DNA from: Elmis aenea
Lineage: Eukaryota > Arthropoda > Insecta > Coleoptera > Elmidae
Direction: 5' to 3'
Length of the DNA stretch: 64,000 bases
NCBI GenBank assembly: GCA_947652605.1
Contig: OX393577.1
Span: 20,277,466 to 20,341,465 of the forward strand
Shown here: positions 47,160-57,806 of the stretch, piece by piece
Position numbering within the stretch: position 1 is the stretch's first letter
Layout of the letters: the number at the start of each line of letters is the position of its first letter
Program-made: the position numbers and the translations under genes
The notes under the pieces: generated by a model
Told to the model about the DNA's origin: nothing
What the model saw: only the letters and a program-made list of their open reading frames with translations
The model's database searches: none

Positions 47160-47717
47160 TGTCACAATCAGAGTTTTGAAGTAAATTTTGTAATGCAGTA
47201 TGTACTTGCAGTTCGTTAGATTTGTTCATTTACCGTTATGTACCCAAAACTCAGGCGGAAGGACCCCCGCTACGGGGTAGTATTTAAGCAAAGATTTAAT
47301 GTTTATCTGTCTACTCTACTTGCTGCGGGCTGCGGCTACTCTACTTGCTGCGGGCTGCGGCTACTCTATTTGCTGCGGCTACTCCCGCCGGCCGCTTTTG
47401 GGGGCAGTTGGCCCAACCGGCCACTGTCTGTGCATTTGTTATTATTATGTAAGTAATCATTTTGTATCGTTTGACTATTGATTGTGTTATTTGTGAATGA
47501 TTCTGGTATTGTGAGACCCATGTAGTTCTATGTAAAGCCAAGTGAAGTAATTGTTAATAAATAGTTTTATGCAAAGCGAGTGCCCATCTGAGTGTTATTT
47601 GAGTTAATCTGAGTGTTTTATTAAAGTATATCTAGAATTTACGCCCCCGTAACTCGCGAATAGTAAACAAACGTCAGTATCCTAATTATAATAGTCCGGC
47701 AATTCATAGCCGCGACA
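47160..47717 (+). repeat. 5' LTR
   Basis: 558 bp with TG...CA ends. It contains a TATTTAAG box near 47281, a tandem block of CTACTCTACTTGCTGCGGG-type units (47318-47385), and an AATAAA near 47556 that could serve as a poly(A) signal. The short open frames inside are identical in the 3' LTR and are not genes. Confidence 0.9.
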
Positions 47718-47723
47718 TTTTGT

Positions 47724-47740
47724 TGGCGGCTCCGGGCAGG
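47724..47740 (+). other. Primer-binding site candidate
   Basis: TGGCGGCTCCGGGCAGG starts 6 bases after the 5' LTR and begins with TGG, as expected for pairing with a tRNA 3' CCA end. The tRNA was not identified. Confidence 0.55.
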
Positions 47741-47854
47741 GCCCAAAGTTTTTTGTAAAAACTTCCAAAAAACGATCCCGTACGTACCTCGAAGTTGTAA
47801 AAGTTTATTTTGTATTTGGTGTTGGCAATTTTAAATTAAGATTAATTTGGAATC

Positions 47855-49735
47855 ATGGCTTTTGTGAATAGTAACGCACATACATTAGATCGTGCTCCAT
47901 TTTTACCGTCATTTACGGAACCTCCTGTATTTTACCCAGGCGTCGATCCAATTGATTTTATGAATGAGTTTAAAGCTGTTGCTTGTATAAATAATTGGAA
48001 TGAAGGGCACTGTTTAATTTATTTTCGAAATTCATTAGTAGGTGATTCTCAAAATTGGTTTGATCATTTTAAAAGGTGGAATCCAAGTGCAAATTGGCAA
48101 AATGTTGTAGATAAATTTTATTTAGAACATTTGGGACGTAGTTACGAACGTGAAATTCAGTATAGGCTTATGAGAAAACGGCAACAGCGTAATGAAAATT
48201 TAAAAACTTTTTTCAGAAGTGTTGTAGTTTTGTGTACCGAGAGCAATAAAATGATGTCAGAAACCGAAATTTTAGAATATTTTATAGATGGTTTATTGCC
48301 CGAGTATTTAAGTAACTTGTATTTGTGTAGGGCCAAGTCACTTAAGCATGCTGAACAGTTGGTTGACCTAATAGTAAAGGCAGAAGATGCTGTTAATTTG
48401 CAAAAAGATCGTGCTGATGGTTTTAAAAATAGATTTTCAGTCAGAGAAAATGAATCATTCAGAAATGATTATAGGGTTCCGTTTAATAGAAATTTAAATA
48501 AGAATAAATTTGTAGAACAGCCAAGATGCTACAGTTGTGGACTTGTAGGCCATATTTCTCGAAATTGTTCACAGCGCAGTTTTAGTAAGCAAAGGCCGAA
48601 TATTTCTAAATTTAACAGAGAAATTGAAAGTGGTCAGTTTAGGATGTCAGGTACATTTTACGATAGGGATTATTCAGTGAAAAGTAAAAGTTTTGAAAAT
48701 GTTGATTATAAACAAAATTTAAACAGTTGCTTGGTAGCACAAGATGAAGTAAAAAATTGTTTTTTAGTGTCGAGGGTCTCAAATTTTGAAAATTCAAGAA
48801 TAGAAAAACGAAAAGTTAATGATAAAAGTAATGTTTGTGAAGTTATTGTACAAAATAATGTATATGATCAGGCTAAAGATAATGGTAACAGTAAAGTTTG
48901 TGAAAATGTTGAACAAAGTCATGTAATGGAACAACTAAGAAACAATGATAACGTAAATGTTGAAAAGTCAACCACAGAATTAAGTAAAGTTGATAACAGT
49001 GGGGTTTGCGAATTTATTGCTCAAATTGATGTAAGTGATCAGGCTAGCGTAAATTTGGAAATTGAAAGTAATAGTAATTTGCAAAAATCTGTAAACAGTT
49101 GCAGTGAATTAGGTAGCATTGACAAAGATTTTAATGAGGTGTTGTCTCAGGTAAGCGTCGAATTAGGTATAAATGATAATGAGAGTATTTTTGTAGACAA
49201 TGGTCCGCTAGAAAATGGCGTAGATGGTAACATTGTTGTAGATGATTTAATTAGTTGTGTTGATAACGAGGAAGTTATCGGTATTAATGTAAATGCTAAT
49301 AAATTACCTGAGTATGACGCGAGTAATGTGCTTAAAGGAAATAAGCGTAGAAATTTTTTTAATGTAGATTCGAGTAACTGTGAGAATTTTTGTGATGTGT
49401 TGCCAGATGTTGAGCAAGCAAGTGTCCCAAAAAGTTTGAAATTGGGTGTAGTTTCTAGTAATGTTCAAGTGGAGCCTAATTTAATTGTTGATGATTTTAA
49501 AAATGTTGGTAAGGAGGAGCCGCGATTTTTAAAATGTGTTAGTACAAATCGCAAAGTTAGAAACCAAGACGTTGATTTGTTTTTGAATAGCAAAATTAAT
49601 AAATGTTTAGTAGATAGTGAACGCATGAAGTTTGTTGATTTTAACAAGATGAATTTTAAAAGTAATGTTTTATTTACCGAAGGTCAGTATGCACCATGGG
49701 ATCGTGGTAGGAATTCATTTTGTCAGTTTTGTTAA
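47855..49735 (+). CDS. gag: Gag polyprotein of the LTR element
   Basis: 626 codons. Residues about 28-180 match the retrotransposon Gag (capsid) domain: FYPGVDPIDFMNEFKAVACI, AWEN-type helices around NWFDHFKRWNPSANWQ, then LKTFFRSVVVLC and YFIDGLLPEYL. A CCHC zinc knuckle follows (C225, C228, H233, C238), the usual nucleic-acid-binding motif. The last 380 residues are acidic, asparagine- and serine-rich, and hold three degenerate VCE(x)I(x)Q(x)xVxDQA units near 327, 350 and 385. The frame stops after SFCQFC with no protease or polymerase. An ATG follows a TTGGAATC context, and no earlier start exists in frame near it. Unbroken frame and intact motifs suggest recent function. Confidence 0.85.
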   Translation: MAFVNSNAHTLDRAPFLPSFTEPPVFYPGVDPIDFMNEFKAVACINNWNEGHCLIYFRNSLVGDSQNWFDHFKRWNPSANWQNVVDKFYLEHLGRSYEREIQYRLMRKRQQRNENLKTFFRSVVVLCTESNKMMSETEILEYFIDGLLPEYLSNLYLCRAKSLKHAEQLVDLIVKAEDAVNLQKDRADGFKNRFSVRENESFRNDYRVPFNRNLNKNKFVEQPRCYSCGLVGHISRNCSQRSFSKQRPNISKFNREIESGQFRMSGTFYDRDYSVKSKSFENVDYKQNLNSCLVAQDEVKNCFLVSRVSNFENSRIEKRKVNDKSNVCEVIVQNNVYDQAKDNGNSKVCENVEQSHVMEQLRNNDNVNVEKSTTELSKVDNSGVCEFIAQIDVSDQASVNLEIESNSNLQKSVNSCSELGSIDKDFNEVLSQVSVELGINDNESIFVDNGPLENGVDGNIVVDDLISCVDNEEVIGINVNANKLPEYDASNVLKGNKRRNFFNVDSSNCENFCDVLPDVEQASVPKSLKLGVVSSNVQVEPNLIVDDFKNVGKEEPRFLKCVSTNRKVRNQDVDLFLNSKINKCLVDSERMKFVDFNKMNFKSNVLFTEGQYAPWDRGRNSFCQFC

Positions 49736-50460
49736 CTTGGCTTGTAGGTTGTAGGTAGTTTAAAGTTTTATGAGGGGTCATGTTATTTAAGAATGTTTGA
49801 AGTTGTAGTTATTTTGTAATGAGTTTGTATTAGAACTTTCTAACGTTGGTTATTTTTGTAAAATTCAACTGAAAACCGGCCGAGTATCGAGGCCACAGAT
49901 GACCATAAAAAGTTTGTTCGATGATTTGGATGTACCTGCTACTGGGTGTTGGAGTTCCGAAATGGTTCCGAGTTGGGCTTAGGACAATCAGCTGTGGCGT
50001 ATCGTTTGGGACGTGGTCCAGGTTAGAAAAGGATACGAAAGAATGGAGTCTTGGGTCTGCGTCGGTGGACATCGCGCACGAGTCCGTTGAGGAAGAAGAG
50101 GATGTTGACGGCCATTTCCTTAAAATGCCGTTAAGCGCCGAATACCTTGAGGACAGCGAAATTTGCACGATGGTATCTGCCGCATGGATTATCGCGACCG
50201 TTGGATGAAAATGTGGTTTTCATGGACATCACGCGCGTAATTGCTATTGTGTTTTGCTAAGTTAAATGCAGTTTATGTTCGACATTGAGGTTTTTTCGTG
50301 CTTTCCTCAATATTTGAGTAATGGTTTGATTAAAGTAAGCTGCTTTCGGAAGACGGGCACGAACGGTTTCCGAAGTCGCGCGTTTTGATTTAAAGTTAAT
50401 TGAGTTTTTGGGATATTTTGATTGTTGTAATGTTTTGAAAATGGGGTCCATTTTTGTAAC
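49736..50460 (+). other. Internal non-coding region of the LTR element
   Basis: No conserved domain. A stretch at about 49860-49975 can be read as LKTGRVSRPQMTIKSLFDD, faintly like the end of a Ty3-type polyprotein, so the element may be a deletion derivative that kept the pol tail. Weakly supported. Confidence 0.3.
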
Positions 50461-50471
50461 GGAGGGGGAAA
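50461..50471 (+). other. Polypurine tract
   Basis: GGAGGGGGAAA directly before the 3' LTR, the standard primer for plus-strand synthesis. Confidence 0.8.
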
Positions 50472-51029
50472 TGTCACAATCAGAGTTTTGAAGTAAATTT
50501 TGTAATGCAGTATGTACTTGCAGTTCGTTAGATTTGTTCATTTACCGTTATGTACCCAAAACTCAGGCGGAAGGACCCCCGCTACGGGGTAGTATTTAAG
50601 CAAAGATTTAATGTTTATCTGTCTACTCTACTTGCTGCGGGCTGCGGCTACTCTACTTGCTGCGGGCTGCGGCTACTCTATTTGCTGCGGCTACTCCCGC
50701 CGGCCGCTTTTGGGGGCAGTTGGCCCAACCGGCCACTGTCTGTGCATTTGTTATTATTATGTAAGTAATCATTTTGTATCGTTTGACTATTGATTGTGTT
50801 ATTTGTGAATGATTCTGGTATTGTGAGACCCATGTAGTTCTATGTAAAGCCAAGTGAAGTAATTGTTAATAAATAGTTTTATGCAAAGCGAGTGCCCATC
50901 TGAGTGTTATTTGAGTTAATCTGAGTGTTTTATTAAAGTATATCTAGAATTTACGCCCCCGTAACTCGCGAATAGTAAACAAACGTCAGTATCCTAATTA
51001 TAATAGTCCGGCAATTCATAGCCGCGACA
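50472..51029 (+). repeat. 3' LTR
   Basis: 558 bp, the same length as the 5' LTR and without a visible difference. Followed by GTAT. Confidence 0.9.
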
Positions 51030-52374
51030 GTATTTATGCAAAAAAATACACTAAAGTGAAAAACATTATCATTAAGCATTATCATTAGCATTAAGCATTA
51101 ATCATATGGCAATAATATGTAATATGAAGCAGCCTATTACTTTCCAACAAAAAAATCTGCAGTTTTAAACAATACTTATATGTTGTATGCTATTTGGTGC
51201 ATGTTTATGTTTGATTAAAAATGCTGATTAGTGTTAAAGCACTGTTGCTTCGTTTATGAAATTTGTATTTTATTTATACTGAAGTAACAGTGCTTGTTTT
51301 ACAAAAAGCCATATACCTTTTTTTATATGATCTAAGCATAAAACTGATAACATTCAAAACTTATAGGTGTAAATTAATATAGTAGAATCATTGAATTAAA
51401 CATTATCTACTATTAAATAAACGAAAAGTTGCTGGTTTTCAAACAGGTTTAACTTTATCAATTATCTACTATTATATATAGCCCATATTTTATTTACCTC
51501 GAATTTAAGATTAATTTTGTTTTTTAGATATAGCTATGACTAAAAGAGTAGTAGGTACATTTTTTTAATATTTACAATCACCTATTATTAAACAATAAAC
51601 TGAAACATTTTTGTTCATATTTTCACCTGTTAAATGACCTTAGTAATATCGAATTATTTCTACAAAATAATTAATTTACTTACACAGTTGCTTTGTTTTA
51701 TAATATACACTAAACTAACAACTAGTTAAAACCTCTTGCATACGTAAAGAATATTTGAACACAAATATGCCTGGTCCAGGAATTTCATATTTGTTTATGT
51801 TAAAAACACTTAAGATATGTTGTGAAGCCACCCTGAGGGGTCTCGGAGTTGGCTTAAGATCGTTCTTTTGCTAATACTGTTAATAGGCAGTACTGTTTGT
51901 ATTTTATTCATTATAATAAATTGTAATTGTTGTTCGATTACGTTTATTACATACAATCGACGGCCAAAGTACGCCCCTGCGTCGTCTTCGTCATAATAAT
52001 AATAATAATAATAATCTTCATTTGTTCTGAATATCCCAAAAAAAAAAGGTGTAGAACTTGTCACAATAATAATTTACGTACATTGCAATAATATACATAG
52101 TTAACAAAAGAAAAAACATATTAATTATATTAAAATATATAACAACTTGTCATTATGCGATGCATAGGAACTAGTCCGCTGCACATGGACTGTGCGGATA
52201 GTGACGTCACGGCCAATCACAGCGCGTTTCAGAATTTGAAATATAATGGGCATTTTAAAAATTTATTTCTCGGAACTGGACGATTTTTTTTTAATTTTTG
52301 GTGGTTGAGAATAAACTTTATAGATCAGATTATCATTTAAAAAATATTTTATCAAGTTTTATTTTTTTGTGTAA
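51030..52374. other. Remainder of the P-like element, no ORF
   Basis: Contains an internal hairpin, AAGCACTGTTGCTTC (51237-51251) with GAAGTAACAGTGCTT (51281-51295), a complement of the AATAAACCTG tail at about 51425-51455, and a TAA microsatellite (51994-52014). The CAGC/TGACGTCAC patch near 52201-52210 has a counterpart near 46860. No transposase sequence was recognised. Confidence 0.5.
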
Positions 52375-52815
52375 ACGCCCATTATTTACCTGTAAAAATA
52401 ACCAACAGCAATCAAATTCACTTTTGGGAAATTTCCTGACGTAAATATGTGCTTTACCAATCTCACAACTTTTTGACGGGTTTGTTGCTTTGCTAAAAAA
52501 TATTTATACTTTTCCCAAATTCATTGGAAATTGCAAATTAAATCATGAACAATATTTAGTTATAACTATTCATAAAAAAAATTGTGGAATTTTTCTTGAC
52601 TTGGACATTTAACTGCCATTATTAGAATTAACATGACATTTTTGAACATATATGACATTTAAAATACATCACTGAGGGCGCCACCTGACGTACTATTTTG
52701 ACGGCTGATTCTGACTTCTCACAACAATGAAAAATTTGGAATTGGGACGGCCATATAAGTAGCGAAGCAAGCAGCTGAGCGGATTATGAATAAAGTTGGC
52801 CATGCCTTTACAATA

Positions 52816-53297
52816 GGTTTGTTCCAACAGCTATTTGCACGGTACAGTAAACAATCACGAGTTTGCGCAGTATCAATATCGCGTTCCAACACACGCTCTG
52901 ATAGTTCACCGGACGGTTTAGTCGGCTGTTCCATCATTACAAAATTGATACATGAACTAGTCAGTGAACGGTCAGAACAGTTCTTGGATGAGAGCGTGTA
53001 CCAGCATTTGGATTTTTACACGCAAGCGCTGTTCATAACTAACGTGAGCTCAGCTAGCTATGCATCGCTTCCCAACCCCACTGAGTGCTAAATTCTTAAG
53101 GTGTTTACCCTAGCGATGCGCACATTTGTATGAACCCAATAAACGCAAATGTCATTTACAGTTAGGCCAGTCGTAAAAGCGTTCCAAAACTGGCTAATTC
53201 TGGGCGATACATGTATTAGTACATCGTTCACGCATGCGAATAAACCGGTTCATGAACTAATCAGGGATCAGTTTTAAACGCCGTGTTGGAACAAACC
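52816..53297. mobile_element. MITE with GGTTTGTTCCAACA ends
   Basis: GGTTTGTTCCAACA and its exact complement are flanked by TA (52814-52815 and 53298-53299), pointing to mariner/Tc1 mobilisation. About 480 bp, non-coding; the frame at 52786-53091 runs out of the P-like element into it and is not a gene. It begins 3 bp after the P-like element's target duplication. Confidence 0.8.
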
Positions 53298-53302
53298 TAA
53301 TG

Positions 53303-53374
53303 ACTCGGTCCTGGGATTCGAACCCATTACCTCCCGATTGCAACTTGGGTTGGTAACACAACCAGCCACCGAGC
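53303..53374 (-). tRNA. tRNA-like sequence, probably tRNA-Ala(TGC)-derived pseudogene or SINE head
   Basis: On the minus strand GCTCGGT and ACCGAGT pair as a 7-bp acceptor stem with one G-U. A B box GGGTTCGAATCCC with flanking stem is intact. The anticodon loop reads GTTGCAA (TGC) on a stem with one A-C mismatch. Position 8 is G instead of T and the D arm is poor, so this is unlikely to be a working tRNA. It lies next to the TA MITE and a Tc1 fragment. Confidence 0.4.
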
Positions 53375-53380
53375 TCGGTC

Positions 53381-53437
53381 CATTTTTGTTGGGTGAGCCT
53401 TCACAATGGCCCACAAGTTTTCGATCGGTTTCCTGCC
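53381..53437 (-). pseudogene. Tc1-type transposase fragment
   Basis: The minus strand reads GRKPIENLWAIVKAHPTKM. PIENLW-(A) is the conserved motif near the third acidic residue of Tc1 transposases. Only about 19 codons are recognisable. Confidence 0.55.
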
Positions 53438-53748
53438 AACGTATTTACCTTTTGTTGAGCTAATAAATTTTTAGTGAACTTGGAATCAAATCTTGTTAGA
53501 ACACCCTGTCATTCATTTATTACGTCGTCACTGCCAATTTAGATTTTAGATTAAAGCAAAATAGTGAATAAGAACAGAGTAGCATACGATTGGTGTAGAC
53601 ATGCGCAAATCGTTCCGCAGCAAGTCTAAATTATTCTCAACTAATTTAGTCGGCACTGTATTTAGTCAAAAAAGTTTCAAAGCATTCAATTCGACTTAAG
53701 TACATTGAGCCAATGCTGTGCAATATTGTTAATTTTTTAATATTACAG

Positions 53749-53952
53749 GCAAGTTCTCTTGGTGGCGGAAGTGAAACACAAACTCTTTACGTGGCAGTAA
53801 CTGACGAAAAAAGTGAAGAAATCTTCAATCAAAACGAGAGGCGCCCATCCCGAAAGTGAAAACCGCAAAAATTAACAGAACCTGGGAAAAGGCGACAGAC
53901 TACTGTAAACATACCTGATTTGAAAAATCATTTGATTCGTAATATTTTGTAA
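53749..53952 (+). pseudogene. Candidate terminal exon or decayed exon, unknown protein
   Basis: A TATTACAG acceptor precedes an open frame starting ASSLGGGSETQTLYVAVTDE and continuing KSEEIFNQNERRPSRK to a TGA (53857-53859). The same frame then runs on through KPQKLTEPGKRRQTT to a TAA at 53950, and codon choice looks coding on both sides. It could be a genuine last exon ending at the TGA, or a longer exon broken by it. No family recognised and no upstream exon located in the window. Confidence 0.3.
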
Positions 53953-55373
53953 ATACCTCGAAAGCTGCTTCTATAAAACCATGGACGCAAAAATCTTCGG
54001 ATGCAGAACTACGGGTAGAGATTAAGAAAAAATGGTTTCTTTTGAACTTAACCCTTTTGTTTAAAATATATTAATATAGATAGGTTAAGACTCAAATAGA
54101 ATTACATAATGCGTTGATTAAGTTCCGATACATAAGAATTAAATACGTTTATATTTATAGATGCATTTTAATTGAAATCCTTTTTTAATTGTTTCTATAC
54201 CCTCCAGACCTATTTACACATACGCACAGAGGCGAATGTATGGCAAAAGCCCCATTTTTTTCCAAGTTTCTGTCCAACGTACAAAAATATGTGTGCGAGG
54301 GCTGTCTTCTTTCTGGATATGTTTCTGCATATCGTTGAAAAATTTGCAGCACATCGCTATTCTCTTCGTTATCAAAGTTCATTTTTACGAATTTATTAAT
54401 GTGACAAGCATACCGGGTGTAAATGACGTGTGTTACATCCCCTTTTTTATCTTTAGTTTTCATTTTAGATGAATGAAATTTTAGACATATGTTATTATTA
54501 TTATTATTAGATATGTGCGAAAAACCGGGCTTTTTGAGCACATGCATACATTTGTTTCACTTCCGGTTTCGTAGGAAATTACCGCAACTTTGTTATTTTA
54601 AATGGGACACCCAGTATATTCTTACATTTTTGGAAAGAGGAAGTGATTTTGGATACAACTGCACTATTTTGGTTAATTTTTACAAACTCAAATAATTTTT
54701 GAAACAATTTAGTTTTTTATTAACGGTGTCGTGACCTGCACAAATTGATTTTTATTATGTCAACAATTGTCCAAAAAACGTTTTTGTAAATTTCAAATGA
54801 CATTTAGGTTACTTTTATCGGCTTTGAAGGTTGCGGAATCGGTTTTTTGACAATAAGTCAATTTTTTTAAATGGAACTATGGTGGTACAAGCGGTTATTT
54901 AAATGGAGCATCTTCTAACGAATTCATCGATACCAATAACTTGTACTCCTATTTTTATTAAGAGCCTAAAACTTCAAATTATTGTGAAGATTTATTAAGA
55001 GATCCTGTAAATCGCAGTACACTAGTACACTGCATAACTACAACAAAACAAATGATGGTTGTTTTATGTTTAATTATAGTGGTTTAACTACTATAGTCAT
55101 TTAATTAAAAAGGCTAAAAATTTTGGTAATCATTTTTACATAATTAGATTACTGCACGCGTAATTTACAAAAATCTAGTTTCATAACATGACCTCAACAA
55201 TTTTCATGCAGGCTCTGTTAGCAATCTCAGTTTTATTTGATTTTCTATGTTTGCTGCCAATTGAAAAGTACACCTTAGAAAGAGAGGTACATATTTCCAT
55301 TTCATTCGATCAGCTTCACTTTACACTCATTGTGAAGATAGGGAATGCGCGATATATGTTTATTATATGTATA
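53953..55373. other. No supported gene; TTA microsatellite near 54490
   Basis: A continuation in another frame (SKAASIKPWTQKSSDAELRV, 53955-54070) might extend the decayed exon. A GGGACACCCAGTATAT motif near 54604 resembles a transposon end with no partner found. Confidence 0.35.
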
Positions 55374-56676
55374 CAGGGTGCGTTTTATGTTCCAGGCCGA
55401 TGTTTTTTTTGAATAACTTTTAAAAGAAACAAAATTTTATAATTTATATTTTATTGATTGATTAATATTATGTATGGAATATAATGTCGGTCAGGTGGCC
55501 GCCTCTGGCCGTGGCGCAAACGCGAGCTCTTTCGAGCAAATTTTTCATGACAATCCCGCAGACTTCTGGTGTTATTTTAGCAATTTCTTTTCGAATGTTG
55601 TCCTTAAGCATCGGGATTATGGTTGGTTTGTTGGTGTACACCTTTCCATTTAAGTACCCCCATAGGAAATAATCGGGGGCAATCAAATCAGGGGATCGTG
55701 GAGGCCAGTCGATATCACCACTTTTTGACATTATTCGGCCGGGGAAAGTTTCTCGCAAAATTTGCATTGTATCACGAGATGTGTGTGATGTGGCACCGTC
55801 CTGTTGGAACCACATGTGCTGTAGGCCCAATCGATCCAATTCGGGCATAAGAAAGTTTACCAACATGTCACGATAGCGATCACCAGTTACTGTTACAGCA
55901 TTGCCTCTAGCATCCTCAAAAAAATATGGTCCAATGATGCCACCGGCCCAAATGGCGCACCATACAGTCACTCTACGAGGGTGTAATTGTCGTTGATGTA
56001 TCAATTGAGGATTTTCAGTGCCCCAATAGCGGCTATTCTGTTTATTAAACAAAGCCAGCCAAGTCGAAATGTGCCTCGTCGCTCATGATGATTTTTCTCC
56101 AAAAATGGTGGTCGTCTATACCGACCTGTAAAATCCGAGCACTCCAATCTCGCCGCCGTTTATGGTCATTTTCCTGTAGCTCCTGTGTTAATTGAATTTT
56201 ATACGGGTAAAACTGCAAATCTTTTTTGAGAATTTTCAACAAACATGATGGAGACATTTCCAATTCTTGTGCACGGCGTCGATGAGAGGTGCACGGACGT
56301 TCACCAACATTCTGCCTCACTGCATCAATCTTTTCTGGCCTGCGTTGGCTACGTTGTCGCCCAGACTTGGCTTTATCTCCCAGTGTATACAAATTTTTAA
56401 AATTATTTATTACACGCTGAATGGTTGACTAGCTTGGCACATGATTAACACTAAAAAAATCACGCAGTTTTCTTCGCGTATTCACAATTGAACAATTATT
56501 TAAATATATTATTAAATAAAATGTTTTAATAACTTCAACACGTTGTTGCGGAGTTAGATGTTCCATAATAAATTGTTATCGCCCACTCTACACGACTGTC
56601 AAATATGAACTGCCAAATGACAGTCAAATTAAAATGGCGCCAAACAAAATCGGCCTGGAACATAAAACGCACCCTG
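55374..56676 (-). mobile_element. Nearly complete mariner-superfamily transposon
   Basis: Ends CAGGGTGCGTTTTATGTTCC and its complement (followed by AGGCCGAT) are flanked by TA (55372-55373 and 56677-56678). 1303 bp with a single transposase frame on the minus strand. The exact inverted ends and a reading frame with only two lesions mark it as one of the younger DNA transposons here. Confidence 0.9.
55468..56566 (-). pseudogene. mariner-like DDD transposase, one stop and one frameshift
   Basis: The start is ATG at 56566 (MEHLTPQQRVEVIKTFY). An in-frame TAG lies at 56431-56429. The frame then runs through GRQRSQRRPEKID and a WSARIL segment to SDEAHFDLAG, the first catalytic D. A one-base insertion near 56049 shifts the frame, which resumes NKQNSRYWGTENPQ, then MWFQQDGATSHTSRDTM (second D) and WPPRSPDLIAPDYFLWGYL (third D), ending at 55468. 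The D-spacing and motifs match the Tc3/SETMAR-annotated insect mariners. It resembles the N-terminal fragment at 16900-17120. Confidence 0.88.
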
Positions 56677-57491
56677 TATATGGTGACAAGTAATAGAGTT
56701 TCAAAACTTCTAGCTTGTTGATGGGTTACCATGGAAACATAAACTACAACGACCGGCCTACCTGATTTATAGTGGTTATTGTTTAAAACGCATATTTTCA
56801 AATCTGACAACGAATGTAGAAGTAAAATACATGTGTGATACATTAATGAATGCAGAAAAATAAATGCTATTTGATTATTCAAATAGTAAAAATTGGGCCC
56901 ATGAGAAAAAATATACTTGGTTGTCATAAAACAAAAACGAATCGACCTAGGAAACATTCGTTATTACCATCCGATTCTGCAAAAAGTTGCTAGGGTAATG
57001 CTTTCACACATTTGAACTATTTTATAATCCAAAGGAGTTAAGGACGATTTTCAAAAACAGTATTTTTCAGTTTTTCCTAATTTTCTCGGATACTGTTTAA
57101 AATATTTTTGGCCACAGTTACCGGAAGTGCTGAATAAACTTTAAATGCGATGTAAATGTTGGGGAAAATTCCATAATAATTATTTTTTTTACTCATGTAT
57201 ATGAAAGTTGTCATTTTCTTACTGCCTACCCTAAATGAAAGTTTTACTTAGTCGTCAATGTCAATGTTAAAATTAAATTGTTAAATTTACGATTTTTTCC
57301 AGCTCGTAATAAACTAAAATTATTCTTATAAAATAATTTAATTTTAATGTAGCATTGTATATAAAAGCCTAGGAATGGTACAAAAATTAATCTTAAATAT
57401 ATTTCGTATGCAGGTTATAATTTTATTTATGTCAATGTGGTGGTGTCGCTATGGAAATGAAATGATTAATTAATACTTTATATGTACATAA
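56677..57491. other. Nothing recognised
   Basis: The minus frame 56535-56957 starts outside and runs into the mariner end; no domain. No other signal. Confidence 0.4.
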
Positions 57492-57784
57492 CTAGCTGAT
57501 TTACTCGGCGTTGCACGGGTGATTACAATTTATTCTCTTTTATCAATCACAGACTACTCGAGCTCCGCGCTCACGCTCGGCGGACGTTCCAAGACGTTTC
57601 CGGCCGTTCCAGGCTGTTCTCGGCTGTTCCCGGCCGTTCTTTATACGAGGTTTAATCCGTTGGGTCCTAAATAGTAACTCTGCAAAATTTGGTACCGATC
57701 GGTCAACGGACCTAGGATTCTATAGCGAACAAACAAACACACAAACACACAAACAAACAAACAAGCTCTTTTATATATATAAGA
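57492..57784 (-). mobile_element. Short non-autonomous Helitron, copy 1
   Basis: On the minus strand it starts TCTTATATATATAAAAGAG followed by TTTGTTTG runs, passes CGTTGACCGATCGG and CGGCCGGGAAC units, and ends GCAACGCCGAGTAAATCAG-CTAG then T. A TTTGTTTG-rich 5' part and a CTAG end fit Helitron-type elements. Confidence 0.55.
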
Positions 57785-57806
57785 TAAAGATATAGAAGAT
57801 AGATAA

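Larger units (their letters stand above)
47160..51029 (+). mobile_element. Gag-only LTR retrotransposon with identical LTRs
   Basis: Two 558-bp LTRs (47160-47717 and 50472-51029) begin TGTCAC and end GCGACA and look identical. The 4-bp duplication GTAT flanks the whole (47156-47159 and 51030-51033), typical of Ty3-like integration. A primer-binding site, a gag frame of 626 codons and a polypurine tract are in place. No protease, reverse transcriptase or integrase is encoded, so replication would need an autonomous partner. Identical LTRs mean very recent insertion into the P-like element. Confidence 0.9.
46501..52804. mobile_element. P-element-like DNA transposon hosting an LTR element
   Basis: Both ends read CATGGCCAACTT(C/T)ATTCAT inward, continue AATCCGCT and, after a 13-bp indel, ACTTATATGGCCGTCCCAA in inverted orientation. 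Further inverted blocks (AATAATGGGCGTTTACAC) lie 180-430 bp in. The flanking duplication is CCTTTAC (46494-46500 and 52805-52811), 7 bp against the 8 bp usual for P elements. CATG at the tip and a THAP zinc finger near the 5' end both fit the P superfamily. Without the LTR insertion it is about 2.4 kb. No catalytic domain remains, so it is non-autonomous. Confidence 0.75.

Noticed and set aside
49830..50208. Overlapping 95- and 112-codon frames in the LTR element's internal region
   Set aside because: They overlap on opposite strands with no Gag, Pol or Env motif.
47238..50853. Duplicate 60-72-codon frames at 47238 and 50550 and their minus partners
   Set aside because: They lie inside the two identical LTRs and are not genes.
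56535..56957. 140-codon minus-strand frame
   Set aside because: It crosses the mariner's inverted end and flanking DNA with no domain; the transposase start lies at 56566 in another frame.
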